Shown: one piece after another, positions 21,525 through 35,704 of the stretch
Layout: each line of letters begins with the position of its first letter
Position numbering within the stretch: position 1 is the first letter of the stretch
DNA from: Kalmusia sp. IMI 367209
Taxonomy: Eukaryota; Ascomycota; Dothideomycetes; Pleosporales; Didymosphaeriaceae
Reading direction: 5' to 3'
Length of the DNA: 64,000 nucleotides
Assembly (NCBI GenBank): GCA_027946365.1
Contig: JAPEUQ010000003.1
Location: forward strand, 744,001-808,000
The notes under the pieces: generated by a model
The model's input: the letters and a program-made list of their open reading frames with translations, nothing else
What the model was told of the DNA's origin: nothing
The model's database searches: none
Translations under genes and position numbers: made by a program

Positions 21525-24500
21525 CTAATCGAAGGCAGTCTCCTCGCGAATCAGCATCGGGTTCCCGCGGTATTCCTCTCTCTGGCGAGGTGGATTGGAG
21601 CCATTGGAGCCCTTTCGTTGGCCCATGCCCATGTTCATCAAAAGCATTCCGCTTTCACGTCGCTTCTGTTTCTGCTCGCGTGCGTTGCCAGATTGCCTTG
21701 CGCTGTTCAGGCTACCATAGCCCTCCCCACCCTGATATTGCTGTTCATAGCCAGGCGAGTCATAGCTAGGACGAACTGGAATGAAGCCGGTGTCGTAGCC
21801 AGCATATTGTGTATGCTGCTGTTGCTGTTGCTGAGGTGGCTGCGGCGGTGGGTAGTTTGGAGCATTGCCCATTGGAAAGGCGGAAGGCGGTCGCCCGTTC
21901 CACTGTTGTTGATTGAGAGGTACCTGTGGCTGGAAAGAGGTCTCATTGTAAGCAGGCGTCGGGATATCTGAGAACATTTGATGTCGGGGCGATCTAATCT
22001 CATCACCAAGGTGAGTGGTAGTACGAATTTCCTGAATTGGAGAGTTGGCTTCATCGATAGGCGTGCCGAAAATATCTTGGAAGTCGGTCAAAAAGAACGA
22101 TATCAATGGTGCTGGTATATTCAACGTAGGAGCGAAGACGATCCCAACGTTTCGCACAGTCATCTTATTGATTGCGGCGTTGTCGACAATTTCGATCAGG
22201 AAAGACGACATATGTCGTAGAAGCTCAAAGTTTACTCGCGGCAGTTTGTGTACGAGGACGTTGAATGCCTGAATCTTTTTCGAGCGTTCGTCTAGATCTG
22301 CATGATATTTTAGTAAGAGAAGTGTAAATATGGTAGGAACCGACATACCGAGGACCTTGAGAAAGTCTAAGTGCAACTCTCTCGTCAGGATTGATGCTGG
22401 GAGTTCGCGCAGATACAGTTTGAGCAGGGACGCAACGGCATGGATGTCATAATATTGACCATCCAAAAGTTTGACGTCTCCTTCAGTATTGAAACGCTCC
22501 CGGAGCGCCCGAATCACAATGTTAGAGCCACTGAGACGGAAAATGCCCTCCTCACTGATAGCGTTCTTTGCTCTCAGATATTCCAAGCTGCGGTAAACGA
22601 CAGACGGGATCGGATCGTTCAGCCCAATTGGTTGTGTGTACTCCACAGCTTCTGCCAAAGGTATACCGAAAACATTCCGGTTCTGCACAACAACTCGTTC
22701 TGGCGCACGAGTTTGCTGACTCATGGAGTGATCGGGCAAAGCATCTGAGCCACGACCCTTAGACCCAAAGCCAAAGATGCTACGCTTCTTATCCTTGATT
22801 GTTGTTGGAGCAGCCAGTGATTTATTGCCCCAGATCTCCAAGTTTTGGATAGGCGCACCGTTACTGGGGCCAGAGATAGAGGGGTAATTCCGGGAGCCTT
22901 CACTGGAAAACGAACCAGTCTTAGGGGAATGTGCGTGAGCTTCTTTGGCTTCCCTGTGCGTTGGGCCGCGCATAGGAGCTTCTGCGGCGATCGTATCATC
23001 GTAGCTCAGGCCTTGCAATCGACTAGGCTTGTTGTCTAGTTCCGGGCTGTCTTTTCTTCTAGAACGAGATGAATCTTTGCCTTGCGTTTTGGTGAGGACT
23101 GCAGGTTTAGGGGCACTCGCTGGGGGTTGCGTTTCTACGGGTGAAGTTTCTTCTTGCCAATCAACGTGTTGCAGCAGAGCTTCAACCCAGGCGTCTCTTT
23201 CCTCGTCACTCTCCGCGCAAAGCACGTGACGTACCAGACTCGAAGAATCCTTGCGTTTTGGCTCCAGAATCAGGAAAGCATGTCGGTATTGGTTATCCTC
23301 CGAATCATCACGGCGTTGCGGAGACTGGTTCGTCTGCTGTTGAGATTGTTTGCCAATCTGAGCGTTCAAAAGTTTGATTGTGCCAAGATGCGCACCGCCT
23401 GCCACCTCATAGTATCGGAACTCAGGACCGTCGAGTACGAAATGGCGTGCCTTCCAACCACCAAAATTCTTGCCTCGTTTCGTGAGGTATCCTTCTTTCA
23501 ACTGCTTGCTCTTAGGCGCGGGCGCGGCCTGCGGTGCCGCCGGTTCAGGGGCCAAGGTGTCTCCACTTTGGGCGCCGATCACGTCTGTCGAAAAGAATTC
23601 GCAGACAACGAGGGCAGCTTGTTCGTTCATAGGAGTCTCAAGGATGGTGTCAAAGTAGTGGTTCAAAGCTGCTCTTCTCGCGTCGACCCTAGCAGGTGCA
23701 TGCCCACTGAATAAGGCTCGGTCAGGAAGTTTGCCAGGAAAGTCACAGAGTGACTTCAACTGTGCATCCAAAGCGGGTAGTGCTACAATGGTCTTCTCCA
23801 TGCGCCATAGCTGCTTCCCATCGGACCGTGCATAAATCGCCAGATGAAAGACGGGGTCCTCTTCCTGAGGTTTGGGTGCTAAGAAGCTCATGCGAGATGG
23901 CCGGAGTCGGGATGAAGACACTTTCACTTCGATCGATGGTAACGCATTAGGGGGGAGCAGAAGCCCAGGATACTGATCAGACAAAAGTCCACGATACACA
24001 TATTCTGAGCTTTGCATATCTTTCGAATCCGCTTCTGGGCTTGGTTGGGCCGAAGGCGGCTTCAACAGATCTGACCCCAGCGTCTGTTGTTTTGGCTGGC
24101 TAGGTGCTTCAGGCCGCGTTGTTTGGGGCGACGTGTAGGACTGAGGTGTGTTTGGTGGTAGCGGAACCGGTTGTCGCGGAGCCCGTGTTGCTGGTGGGGG
24201 CATCCCATTAGGGATGGTCCTTGGAGACAGTGGAGGTGAAGCCATGTTCTGTTTCGGATTCCTTGGCAATGGCGATCCAAGCGGTCTGTCTCCTGGGCGA
24301 GGGCTCGTTGGCAGACCGGGGCTCATCAGAGGTGAAGAGACTACGCTGCGCTGGGCTACCATGGAGCTGTCTGAGTTGGTGGGGCTGAGAAGAGCGTTGA
24401 GGGAATTGGCAGGTGGGTGTCGCGGAGACAAAGGAAGCCCAGCCTGGAGAGGACTGAACTGACGGGGCGACAGACTGGCCGTAGGAGGGTGTTCATGATC

Positions 24501-26196
24501 TTCAGAAGACTCCGGAGAAGAGACCTTTGATTTGCTCTTGCTCTCGCTCTTCTTCTTCTTCGTTGACTTGCTTCGCGCCTCGTCTTCCTTCATTGCCATA
24601 GCTTCTCGGACACGGTCGTCTTCCTCACGCGTTTTACGCCTTCCCCGCTCAACAATCGGGATCTCATCTACCTCCAAAGTATCGTCGTAATCATCAGAGT
24701 CGTCATTCTCTCCAGGATCGACCTGCAGCAGGTGTGCACTCGTCTTCACGGGCTTTGATAGGTTGAGCGGAGCCGGTGGCGCTTTCCGCAATGCTTGCGC
24801 AGGTTTTGGTGGGGGTGCTTCAAACCCATCTCCCCCTATGACTGGTGTTGCCTGAGTGAGAGACAGCTGCGGCGCTTGCAAATTATTTTCGGTGGTTGTT
24901 GAAGCTTTTCGTAGGGGGAAGGTTGCTTTTGGAGACTCAGTCGGCCGCTCTACAGTAGGCGTGCTTTCGCTCACGAGAGCGCTCAAACCAAGACCTTTGC
25001 TAGCAATAGCAAGCGGCTTTACGGAATAGTCGGTTGGAGAGTTTATGGCCGACGAGGGACCGGATGCGGTGTGAGCATCCGAGGACTGTGACGGCGACTG
25101 TGCCAATTGCGAATCCGAGAGCAATTGCGCAGCGGATGTTTCCTGTGTGAGCGGTGATGCTTTGTGTTCAGCGGGTCGTGTCACCGTGCTCGCCTTGGCA
25201 AGATCCTCCTGTCTCTCGCTGGGAGCAGGCGACTGGCTCTCGTCACGTTCCACGACAGAATCGAATGTGTCGGATCTTTGGGGTGCGCCGGGTATCGGTG
25301 GGACTTGGTTGGTGTACTCTTTGAGCTTCTTCCGGTAACGGTCTTTGTCCTTCAATGACCGCTCCAGGTCTTTTTGCAGGCCAATGATCATGGACCGCTG
25401 TTTCTCAACCAACCGCCAGAGTTGTGTGCTGTGGCTAGATGCGCTCTGCTTTTCTTTCCACAGTGCCAGCAGCGCTGCCTCTGGCGACCCGGCGGCTGCT
25501 ATGAGCGCAGCCATATCCGGCGGGTGCGATGTGCTTGTGTCCTGTGACGGCTTCGGCGCATGGTTAGGGTTCCCCCTGAACGCGTGCGAGGCACTCGAAG
25601 ACACTGAAGAGGCAGCTGAGTCTATTGACGGATTGCGCGGGGGTGCAGGGCGGTTTTCTGCTCGGTTCGGTCGCGAAGGGGGAGGCATGGCGACGGGAGA
25701 TGCTGGAGGCGAAATGCCAGCCGAGGACAGGACTGGGGCAGACACGTTCCGTAGCTTCGCATACGAGGAAGGTTTGGCGGGCTGGGTGCCGCCTCGGAGA
25801 GAGATTCGCGGTGGAGTAGGTGGGCTTCCCTGGACGGGCGCCGGTGCTGATGTGTGAATGTCCTCCTCCGCAATCAGAGCATCAAGCTTCTCTCGCGGCG
25901 AGCGGGGGCCGTCCTGATACGGCAGTGAGGACTGGAGTGAGCGTGGCGCCTGGGCTGCTGGTCCGCTGCTAGCAGCTGAGAAGGGACTTGGATGTAGCGG
26001 GCTGGGTGTTGGCCGCCGCGGCGAGGAACGCGAGTCGAGAGGCGAGAGTGGTTGGAGGTTCGGGCGCGTCGGCTCGCGCAGCGTGCGGATGCCCTCAGCC
26101 TGCGAGGAGAGCGTGGGGCGGGGGCGGAGGGGCGGGAGGGTCAACGTTCTGGCGTCGAAGACGAGGTGGTTTGGGAGTCCTCTGTCTGCTCTCCAT
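21525..26196 (-). CDS. BEM3: PX-PH-RhoGAP protein, Bem3-like
   Basis: A large minus-strand gene whose proposed exons are 26196-26146, 26099-22349 and 22297-21525, giving about 1524 residues. Order: a proline/serine-rich N-terminus, a conserved MAALIAAAGSPEAALLALW segment with a short coiled coil (about 210-280), disordered acidic and Lys-rich stretches, a PX domain (about 713-850), a PH domain (about 882-1010, GYLTKRGKNFGGWKARHFVL) and a RhoGAP domain (about 1160-1365) with arginine finger in EEGIFRLSGSN. It ends in a Gln-rich tail. Proteins of this plan inactivate Cdc42 at growth sites. The second intron (22298-22348) is 51 nt and lacks stops, so a conceptual translation runs through it; removing it restores FLKVL-DLDERSKKI. 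The 5' end is less certain: the 46-nt first intron lacks a good branch site. Confidence 0.88.
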
Positions 26197-28739
26197 GTTG
26201 CTGAAGCATGACCTTCGGTTGTAATGCTGGCTTAAACCAGCCTAGCTGCACAGACAAGGATGGGCTCCTCTAAAATGGGGCCTGCCTCTCGCTAGACTGG
26301 AACTGACACAGTGGAGTGCGTCTCGTAATGTTTGCTGCCGTCTGGGAGCTGTTGCGTGCCGCGCATTGAACAATCCACGGCGGGCCTCCGGGAGACGGGC
26401 GACTGGCGACTGGCGACTGGCGACTGGCAAAGTGAATACAGTCGGGAGGCCAGGCCGGCGGGCTTCGTACGCATGCAAGAAGAGTGCGCCGGAGTCAGGT
26501 GGCTCTCGCAGCCCACGCGAAATGCCCGGACGAGCAAGGACTGTACATATGGCGATGTGCCGGGCGGCCAGGGAGATTAATGAGAGCCCCAAGGCCTTTT
26601 CCCATTCCAGCGCCCGCCCGGCGAGTGAACCAGGCCTGCTCCACGTTCCTGCGTCGAGCCCTGAGCAGCCGAGTGCTTGACGAGCCGCCAGGCGCTCGCT
26701 TTGTCTGCTCCTCCACCTTTGCGACCATGTCGTGGCTGCAAGCAGATGGCGTCCGCCCTTCCGCGTACACAAAGCTGAAACATGTATCCAAAGCGGCCCT
26801 ACGACTGCGTGGGCGCCAAAACCCCGTCTGCGCCCGCAATTGGACGCGCCCGCCGCCCGCCATCACCATCGCTGGGTTGCTCGTCTCTCTATCACAGCCG
26901 ACCCATGTGGCCGTCTGCTGCTGGCCGACAGCGAAGAGGCCCGTCGAATAGCACCCGCCCAAGGCTCTGCGTGGAGCACACATCACTGGCCAGCGCGCCG
27001 AGTAGTGCTCTGGCCCCCCTGCTATAGCAGATAGGAGAGCCCACTCTCTTGGAGGCAGTCCAGCGCGTCAGGCGGTGAGCGGAAAGGAGACGTCTGATTC
27101 TCTTCTGTAACTTCATTGGCGGGGCGCGATATGGCTGCGAGTGTCTGGTGGCGGCGCACACACACACTGGAATCGCAGCGGATGGCGCGAAGCTTTTCCA
27201 AGAAGTGGACCCCGCCCTCGAAGTCAGGGTGATCCTCCAAGGCCCATTCGTCGCCGGCCGTTCTGTATGTAATTTATCTGCCGTCCTACAGTAGAACGAG
27301 GGGACTGTGCTTCTGCAAGTGTGGAGAATGTCACGACACTTGATGTTTGAGACGGCCTGTGCAGCCACACAGCGGGCTCTGGCGTCGACGGCTGATCTGG
27401 TAATCGCATTGTGGAAACAACTTAGTGCGCCAAAGTCGTACGATGTCCAGCAGTCACTATAACACCTTTGCGCAAGACACTGCAGCCGCTGGGTTGAAGA
27501 AGGGGGGGGGGTTTGTGTTCAGTTGCCAACTCCCGCATCCCTCATGCGCGCCGTCTAGCCGCCGCAACTTGACGGCCGGTATGCAGTGCGAAGCTGCAAG
27601 TTGCTGCATCCGACGTCGTCTAACAACGTCCAGAGTGTCCGTTACCCTTTGGGGCCGCTCACGACAGCAGACCAGCGCCAGGCGAAGTTGAAGGACAGAG
27701 AGACAGCGGCCTAGGGAAACCTTTGGTGCGGTACGACATAAACGCCGCTGCGTGGAGATGAGGTGTCCCTCGCCGGCGCCTGGGGGCTTGCAGATGATAA
27801 CCACCGCATGTCCTTCTAGATGCAGCAGGATGCTATTTCGATGGTCTTGACCTCATTACGGAGTGATTGCTCGCTGTCCTGGCGGACACGCCCAGGATCC
27901 GAGATGGTGTCGCTTCTTCCGGCCCACGCGCACTTCACCCGGGATGCATTGCTGCCGAGCCTGTCACAGCAGAAAGTAATTGCGATCCCCAAACCGCTGC
28001 GCCCAGCGGAAAGCAACACACGGCGGGAAGATCTGGACCAAGCTGGATCCGAGCCAAACTCAAAACTTCCAAGAACCTCCCAGATTCTGCAAGTCTTGGA
28101 CCAGCCGAAGCGCTCGTGTTCTCACGAAACCCATTCCATGAGACCCTTTTTCCACACTGAAACAGCCTATCGAGTTGGTTCCAGTCGTGCTGACGAGCTG
28201 CTTGCAGGTACCCGAGGAGGAAGCGTTAGAGATCCCAGGATCGCCGTTGGCAACAGCAGACGCAGGTACACGGCGTACCTACCCGATCGGGCAGGGAACA
28301 TCTACAAACGTACACTCGACGCTGCTTTCGATAACCGCCCCTTACGAACAAAAGCGAACCAACGATCCAACGATCCTTGCGGTGCACATGTGTGGAGGGG
28401 GGGCCCTTGCGCAAACCCAATAGCGCCTCCGTGTCACCGCCAGCCGAGCGTATACGACTTGGATAGGAGCTTCCCGATTCGACGGCGTCTGTGCTCGGGG
28501 CCACTCGGCATCTTGAAGAAACAGAACGATGGACTAAAGGCTGTATTCCAGTTCTTTGGTAGACTGGAAGAAGCCTCTTGACACTAAATCTAGACCTGAT
28601 ACCAATGCATAGCTCTCTCTACTGGGTACCAACCTCCAGTTGAACTCCCCGCAAGAGACCATTCATAGCTCCACTTCCTTTGAAACTGATCAACATCGCC
28701 GAGATAAGCAGCCTCGCCACCGAACAGCCAAATACAATC
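26197..28739. other. Long GC-rich intergenic region
   Basis: Dense overlapping frames on both strands (for example plus strand 27820-28581) show no domain, intron pattern or preferred frame, so I call no gene. The upstream part must contain the RhoGAP promoter. Confidence 0.4.
26401..26428. repeat. Four tandem copies of GACTGGC (7 bp)
   Basis: Four exact units lie at 26401-26428, preceded by one imperfect unit (GACGGGC) at 26394-26400. They sit about 200 bp upstream of the RhoGAP start. A variable microsatellite is likely. Confidence 0.9.
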
Positions 28740-28877
28740 ATGAGTCCCGAAGGCACAACCCAATCATATTTCGAGTTCGATGACGGTCTCCGGACTACCC
28801 CTCACACCAAGCTTTTGGCAGGATCGCAATGGTCAGGCTCTGTCACCGACAACTTGTATACCGGTGATTGCTTGTAG
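28740..28877 (+). CDS. Possible small protein of 45 residues, function unknown
   Basis: An ATG in good context (ATCATGA) opens a 45-residue frame beginning MSPEGTTQSYFEFDDGL and ending at TAG 28875-28877. It is preceded by a CA/TC-rich, leader-like stretch from about 28600. No signal peptide or domain is visible. There is no homology argument, so this is a candidate only. Confidence 0.25.
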   Translation: MSPEGTTQSYFEFDDGLRTTPHTKLLAGSQWSGSVTDNLYTGDCL

Positions 28878-29657
28878 CTAGCTAGTAATCGGTATACATA
28901 GTTGATGTTGATACCTAAGCTCGAACGAACGGAGTGATTCGTTCCGTTGTGGTAGCCTAGGCAGAGCCTAATGCTAAGGTCTTTGCTTAAAGTCGATGGT
29001 AATAGTGTGGACTGCTCCTACTCTATGATGTAAGGAAATGACAATCAATTACTAGACATTAGGTAGGGGAAACGGCTAGTGAACGTTCGCGATATCAGAA
29101 CATGTCTGGAAAACATCTATGGATCTGTGCAATTACTTTACATAGTGTCTTTCCTGAAATAACTTGAGGCTGATATGCAGAATTTGTTGCTTGTGTGTCT
29201 GGAGGTTCGTAGTACACTTCATCTGGTGATGAAAGAGATTTCATTTGATTTATCGATACATGTATGGCCTGGCACAGCACCCTCAGTGCCCGTGATTCAC
29301 ATAGATACCGGACCTTCTCCATCACCAAACTCGATACATTTGCCAATATGTAGTGTATTAAAATGCATCTGGGATACGTGAATGGGCTTCGTACGAATCA
29401 CATATCCTGGAGTAGCACACTTCCTCGTGCACTCTTGGGCACTTGGCCAGTTCACTAGTATCCTGTCACGATACGCATAGGTGACCGCATAGTTTCCGCA
29501 CTCTGAAGCACGCAACGTATATTTCGATGTGGCAAGGCAGCGTTGGGATTCCTAGTTGAACGATGAATTCAAGATATTTGATCGAAGGGTATGTTGATAT
29601 GGTACAGATCTTCTTTTTCTCATTACACTTGTGTTGTACAAAGTTGCCCCCTTCTCT
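28878..29657. other. Intergenic, AT-richer
   Basis: Contains the 3' flank of the mitoribosomal gene. No supported gene. Confidence 0.45.
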
Positions 29658-30178
29658 TTACATCCCTAATCGCCCGTCCCCGCCACGGTTCGTCTTGTTC
29701 AACCGCCTTGCAGTTGCGATCTGTAGCGGTCAGCTGCCGGTCATCTTCACATTGCAGCGATGTGCTCACCTGTGTCCTTGTCCGCTGTCCGCGCACCGGC
29801 AGTCCCATAGCATGCCTTCGTCCCCGATACGTGCCCATATCCTTCAATCGCCTGATATTGTCCTGGATCTCTCGTCGTAGGTCGTTCTCGATCTTCATGT
29901 TTGACAGTTCTGCGGTAAGGTCTAGAAGGGTGCTATTCTTCAAGCTGCCGACCTTCGCCCAAGGCTGGATGTGGAAGCGCGCCATGATGCTTTGCGACAC
30001 TTTGGGACCGATGCCGAAGAAGGTCTCGAGGGAGCGCTGTGCAATTGTTAACTTGGTAGACAAAGATTGGCATGGGTCACGTACTTTTACAAGCGTCCCC
30101 TCCGTGAAGTTGATATTAGAGATGAAAGGCTACAATGCATTAGCGCGATTCGACTTCAATCAATTGATTTCCTACCAT
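29658..30178 (-). CDS. SWS2: Mitochondrial small-subunit ribosomal protein uS13m
   Basis: Four exons, 30178-30176, 30129-30085, 30036-29770 and 29720-29658, join in phase to 125 residues. The protein begins MPFISNINFTEGTLVK, followed by the S13 helix-two-turn-helix (FFGIGPKVSQSIMARF), a central region ending DMGTYRGRRHAMGLPVRGQ, and a C-terminus with IATARRLNK, all diagnostic of S13. It binds 15S rRNA in the head of the mitochondrial small subunit. The first coding exon is ATG alone, followed by GTAGGA. The last intron removes a stretch that would otherwise disrupt the RNA-binding tail. The gene is divergent from the cyclophilin gene, with 215 bp between start codons. Confidence 0.93.
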
Positions 30179-30393
30179 GATGTCGTCGAGGCGCAGGCTG
30201 TGCTGCTTGGTGTGGCCCTTCGAATAAGTTTGAGGAGCGCCTCACCAGGGTCGCGAAACGGTAAAGCACGGAGAAAGGAAATGCCGATCGCGGGAGCCAC
30301 CACGTTTCAGGAAGCGGCCACCATTGCTACTCGAGGGTCCAACTGTCCATAAAACCCCACCCACCCCAATTGGACCCAGGTCAACCAGGCACT
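30179..30393. promoter_or_regulatory. Compact bidirectional promoter (uS13m / cyclophilin)
   Basis: Only 215 bp separate the two divergent start codons, so both promoters must overlap here. No individual motif is claimed. Confidence 0.55.
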
Positions 30394-31619
30394 ATGTTTT
30401 CTCTTCAGCGCATCGTTGTGTCAGCGCTGCTGATTCTTACCATTACCTTTGCCTTCTTTGCCCAGGGCTCAGAGGCTGCTAAGGGTGAGTGCACACAGCG
30501 CTGCAGTCCATGAAGCATGAGCTGGCAAGGAAGGGCATTGACAAATCTATACAGGCCCCAAGATCACCCACAAGGTCTACTTCGACATCGAGCATGGCGA
30601 TGAGAAGCTTGGTCGCATTGTGATGGGTCTGTACGGCAAGACCGTGCCGAAGGTACATTGACTCTGCTTATCTCTAGAACCAAGCTGACAGCTCTACAGA
30701 CAGCAGAAAACTTCCGGTATGATGCACTGATTTGAGTGCATGGGTACGAGCTTACAGATGTATAGCGCCCTAGCTACCGGTGAAAAGGGCTTCGGCTACG
30801 AGGGGTCCACATTCCACCGCGTTATCAAAGCCTTCATGATCCAGGGCGGTGACTTCACGAACGGTGATGGCACTGGCGGCAAGTCTATCTACGGCCAGAA
30901 GTTCCCCGATGAGAACTTCAAGCTCAAGCACTCCAAGAAGGGGCTGCTCAGTGAGTGACCCCGCATCCCCGCTATCTATGCAATTGTAGCTGACAGACCT
31001 AGGCATGGCCAACTCTGGAAAGGGTATGTAATCATGGGGTACACCAGGCTACCTTTGACTAATGTGCACCAGACACGAACGGTTCACAGTTTTTCATCAC
31101 CACCGTTGTCACCGGGTGGCTCGACGGCCGCCATGTCGTCTTTGGCGAGGTCCTCGAGGGCTACGAAGTCGTGGATGCCATCGAGAACGTGCCCAAGGGA
31201 GCAGGCGACAAGCCGGTGAAGACGATCAAGATCGCTAAGAGTGGCGAGTTGGAGGTTCCGGAAGAAGGTATCCAGCATGAGCTATAGACCCTTACCGTGG
31301 CTGCGGACCAGATGGAGAGGCGCTGATACTTCCCTTTTCTTAAGATACATATGGCGAAGCGGAGCCTGCCATTAGTGGCGACAATCTCGATATTACTTCA
31401 CAGCAAACATTGGCAGACGCTGCTGATGTCGCAGAGCCAGCAATCAAGCTAGAGGATGACTCCGTTCCGGTTCCAGCACAAACCAGCAGCGACATTGACG
31501 ATGGTCTATCGCTCGGGCAAAAGTTTTTCTTCATAGGTGCTATTGTCGCAGTCTGTGCGCTCTTTCTACGTAGCGTTGGGGGCAGGTCGTCTGGCTACAA
31601 GCCGAAAAGCATGGCGTAG
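30394..31619 (+). CDS. cypB: ER-type cyclophilin (PPIase) with C-terminal membrane anchor
   Basis: Seven exons, 30394-30484, 30555-30652, 30700-30716, 30766-30950, 31003-31023, 31073-31267 and 31345-31619, encode 293 residues. Residues 1-28 form a signal peptide ([18 protein letters not shown]). The cyclophilin domain (about 33-195) shows [33 protein letters not shown] with the catalytic arginine, and NGSQFFITT. An acidic linker follows, then a hydrophobic span near 260-275 ([15 protein letters not shown]) and a short basic tail. It should isomerise prolyl bonds of secretory proteins in the ER lumen while anchored by its C-terminus. Two exons are tiny (17 and 21 nt), but both are required for the conserved motifs. 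The tail ends KPKSMA, with no HDEL-like signal; membrane anchoring may replace it. Confidence 0.93.
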
Positions 31620-34423
<2,804 letters not shown>

Positions 34424-35704
34424 ACACCTTCTGTCCATGGAAACACGAGGCCCTGGATCTCCTATCTTCTCGCAATCGATACCTGGGCCTCTCGCCGCTC
34501 ATAGCGGTAGAGGCGCTTACGCATGAACCATTCATGCTAGATGCCCTGGACGAACATTTCCTTTTTCTTCTATCGGTTCTCTGTTTTATTTTGCGATCAA
34601 TCCGGCCATCCTTCGGAAGTTCGGAAACTCATACCCCAACCAGCATATAGACTTGTTTCTTTGCAAACATGCGTCTTTCGAGCTCTGCTGCATACCCAGG
34701 ACACACGCGGTCGACCTCCACTGGAGTTCGATCCTTAGACGACGGAGGTGTCTACCTCTTCTAGGAACGCATTACGAACATTTTATGCCGTCGCCCTCCC
34801 TGGTCTTCATGCTGCTTGGGGCCTCCAGATAGATTTCCAATTTCGGGCTTTCGAACGATGCCAGCGACTTGTTTTCATTTTGGTTTTAACTTAAAAGCGA
34901 TTCCTTTCCCTGTCATACCCCTCGACGAGCGTCTTTTTCGTCGTCTCTCTCAAGTCGGAGAGCTCTCAGCGTGGATCTTTTTGGACGACGGAAAAGTTTG
35001 CTGGTTCATCGCACATAGATGGCGTTCACCTGGGTTAATCCTTTCTATAATGAGCTTCATGGAGGCTTTGCAAGGAGATACCCCAATTTGCGGCGGCTAT
35101 TACGGCTGCGTGAGCCAGCTCGCGGTGGAAAGGCTTTGGTTTGCATTAACAGCGACCCTCTCATGACAGGGAGGCGGGAATCATCAAAAAGCATGAGTTG
35201 GACAGTTATGGATTTATAGATTAGTCTGCGGAGCTTACTATGCTGCTCCAAATGCGAGTACTTCTCTACACGTGCGTTTGTAATCGTGATGCTTGAGCTG
35301 GCTTTCAGATGCTTCATGTATAGGTGAATGATATGCACTGGACTCAACAAACGAAACGTGTCTATTTCGTGTATGTGCTTCCTCAGCAGAACCATAAACC
35401 AATGCGACGTGGTTGGTGGCGATTTTTTAGTCTCGCAGGGTAGTGGGCCATTGGTGCTTGCACGTGAATTCAATGAGGCATGTGCGTCTAGAACCTCACC
35501 GGATTTATGTTATTCCGCAAGCTGGTGATCATGGATGAGAGCTTCGTTGAGTCGATCTACGAGCACAGGGTGCTTGTGCCGTTTTCTAGCTTTCATTTGT
35601 GAGGTCCATTGCCTCAATTTCTATGCGCCTGGTCTGAAAGGTGCTCAGGCTCGCACGGCACCCTTGCGCCCCCGAACCCTTACACAAAGACGACCGAGCT
35701 CAGC
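34424..35704. other. Intergenic between DED1 and IES1
   Basis: Begins with the DED1 3' UTR. Frames such as plus strand 34816-35166 lack domains and look incidental. Confidence 0.45.

Noticed and set aside
27820..28581. Plus-strand 253-residue open frame
   Set aside because: GC-rich region with equally long frames on other strands, no domain, no splice logic, unusual composition.
34816..35166. Plus-strand 116-residue frame after DED1
   Set aside because: Likely DED1 3' UTR or spacer; no motif or intron support.
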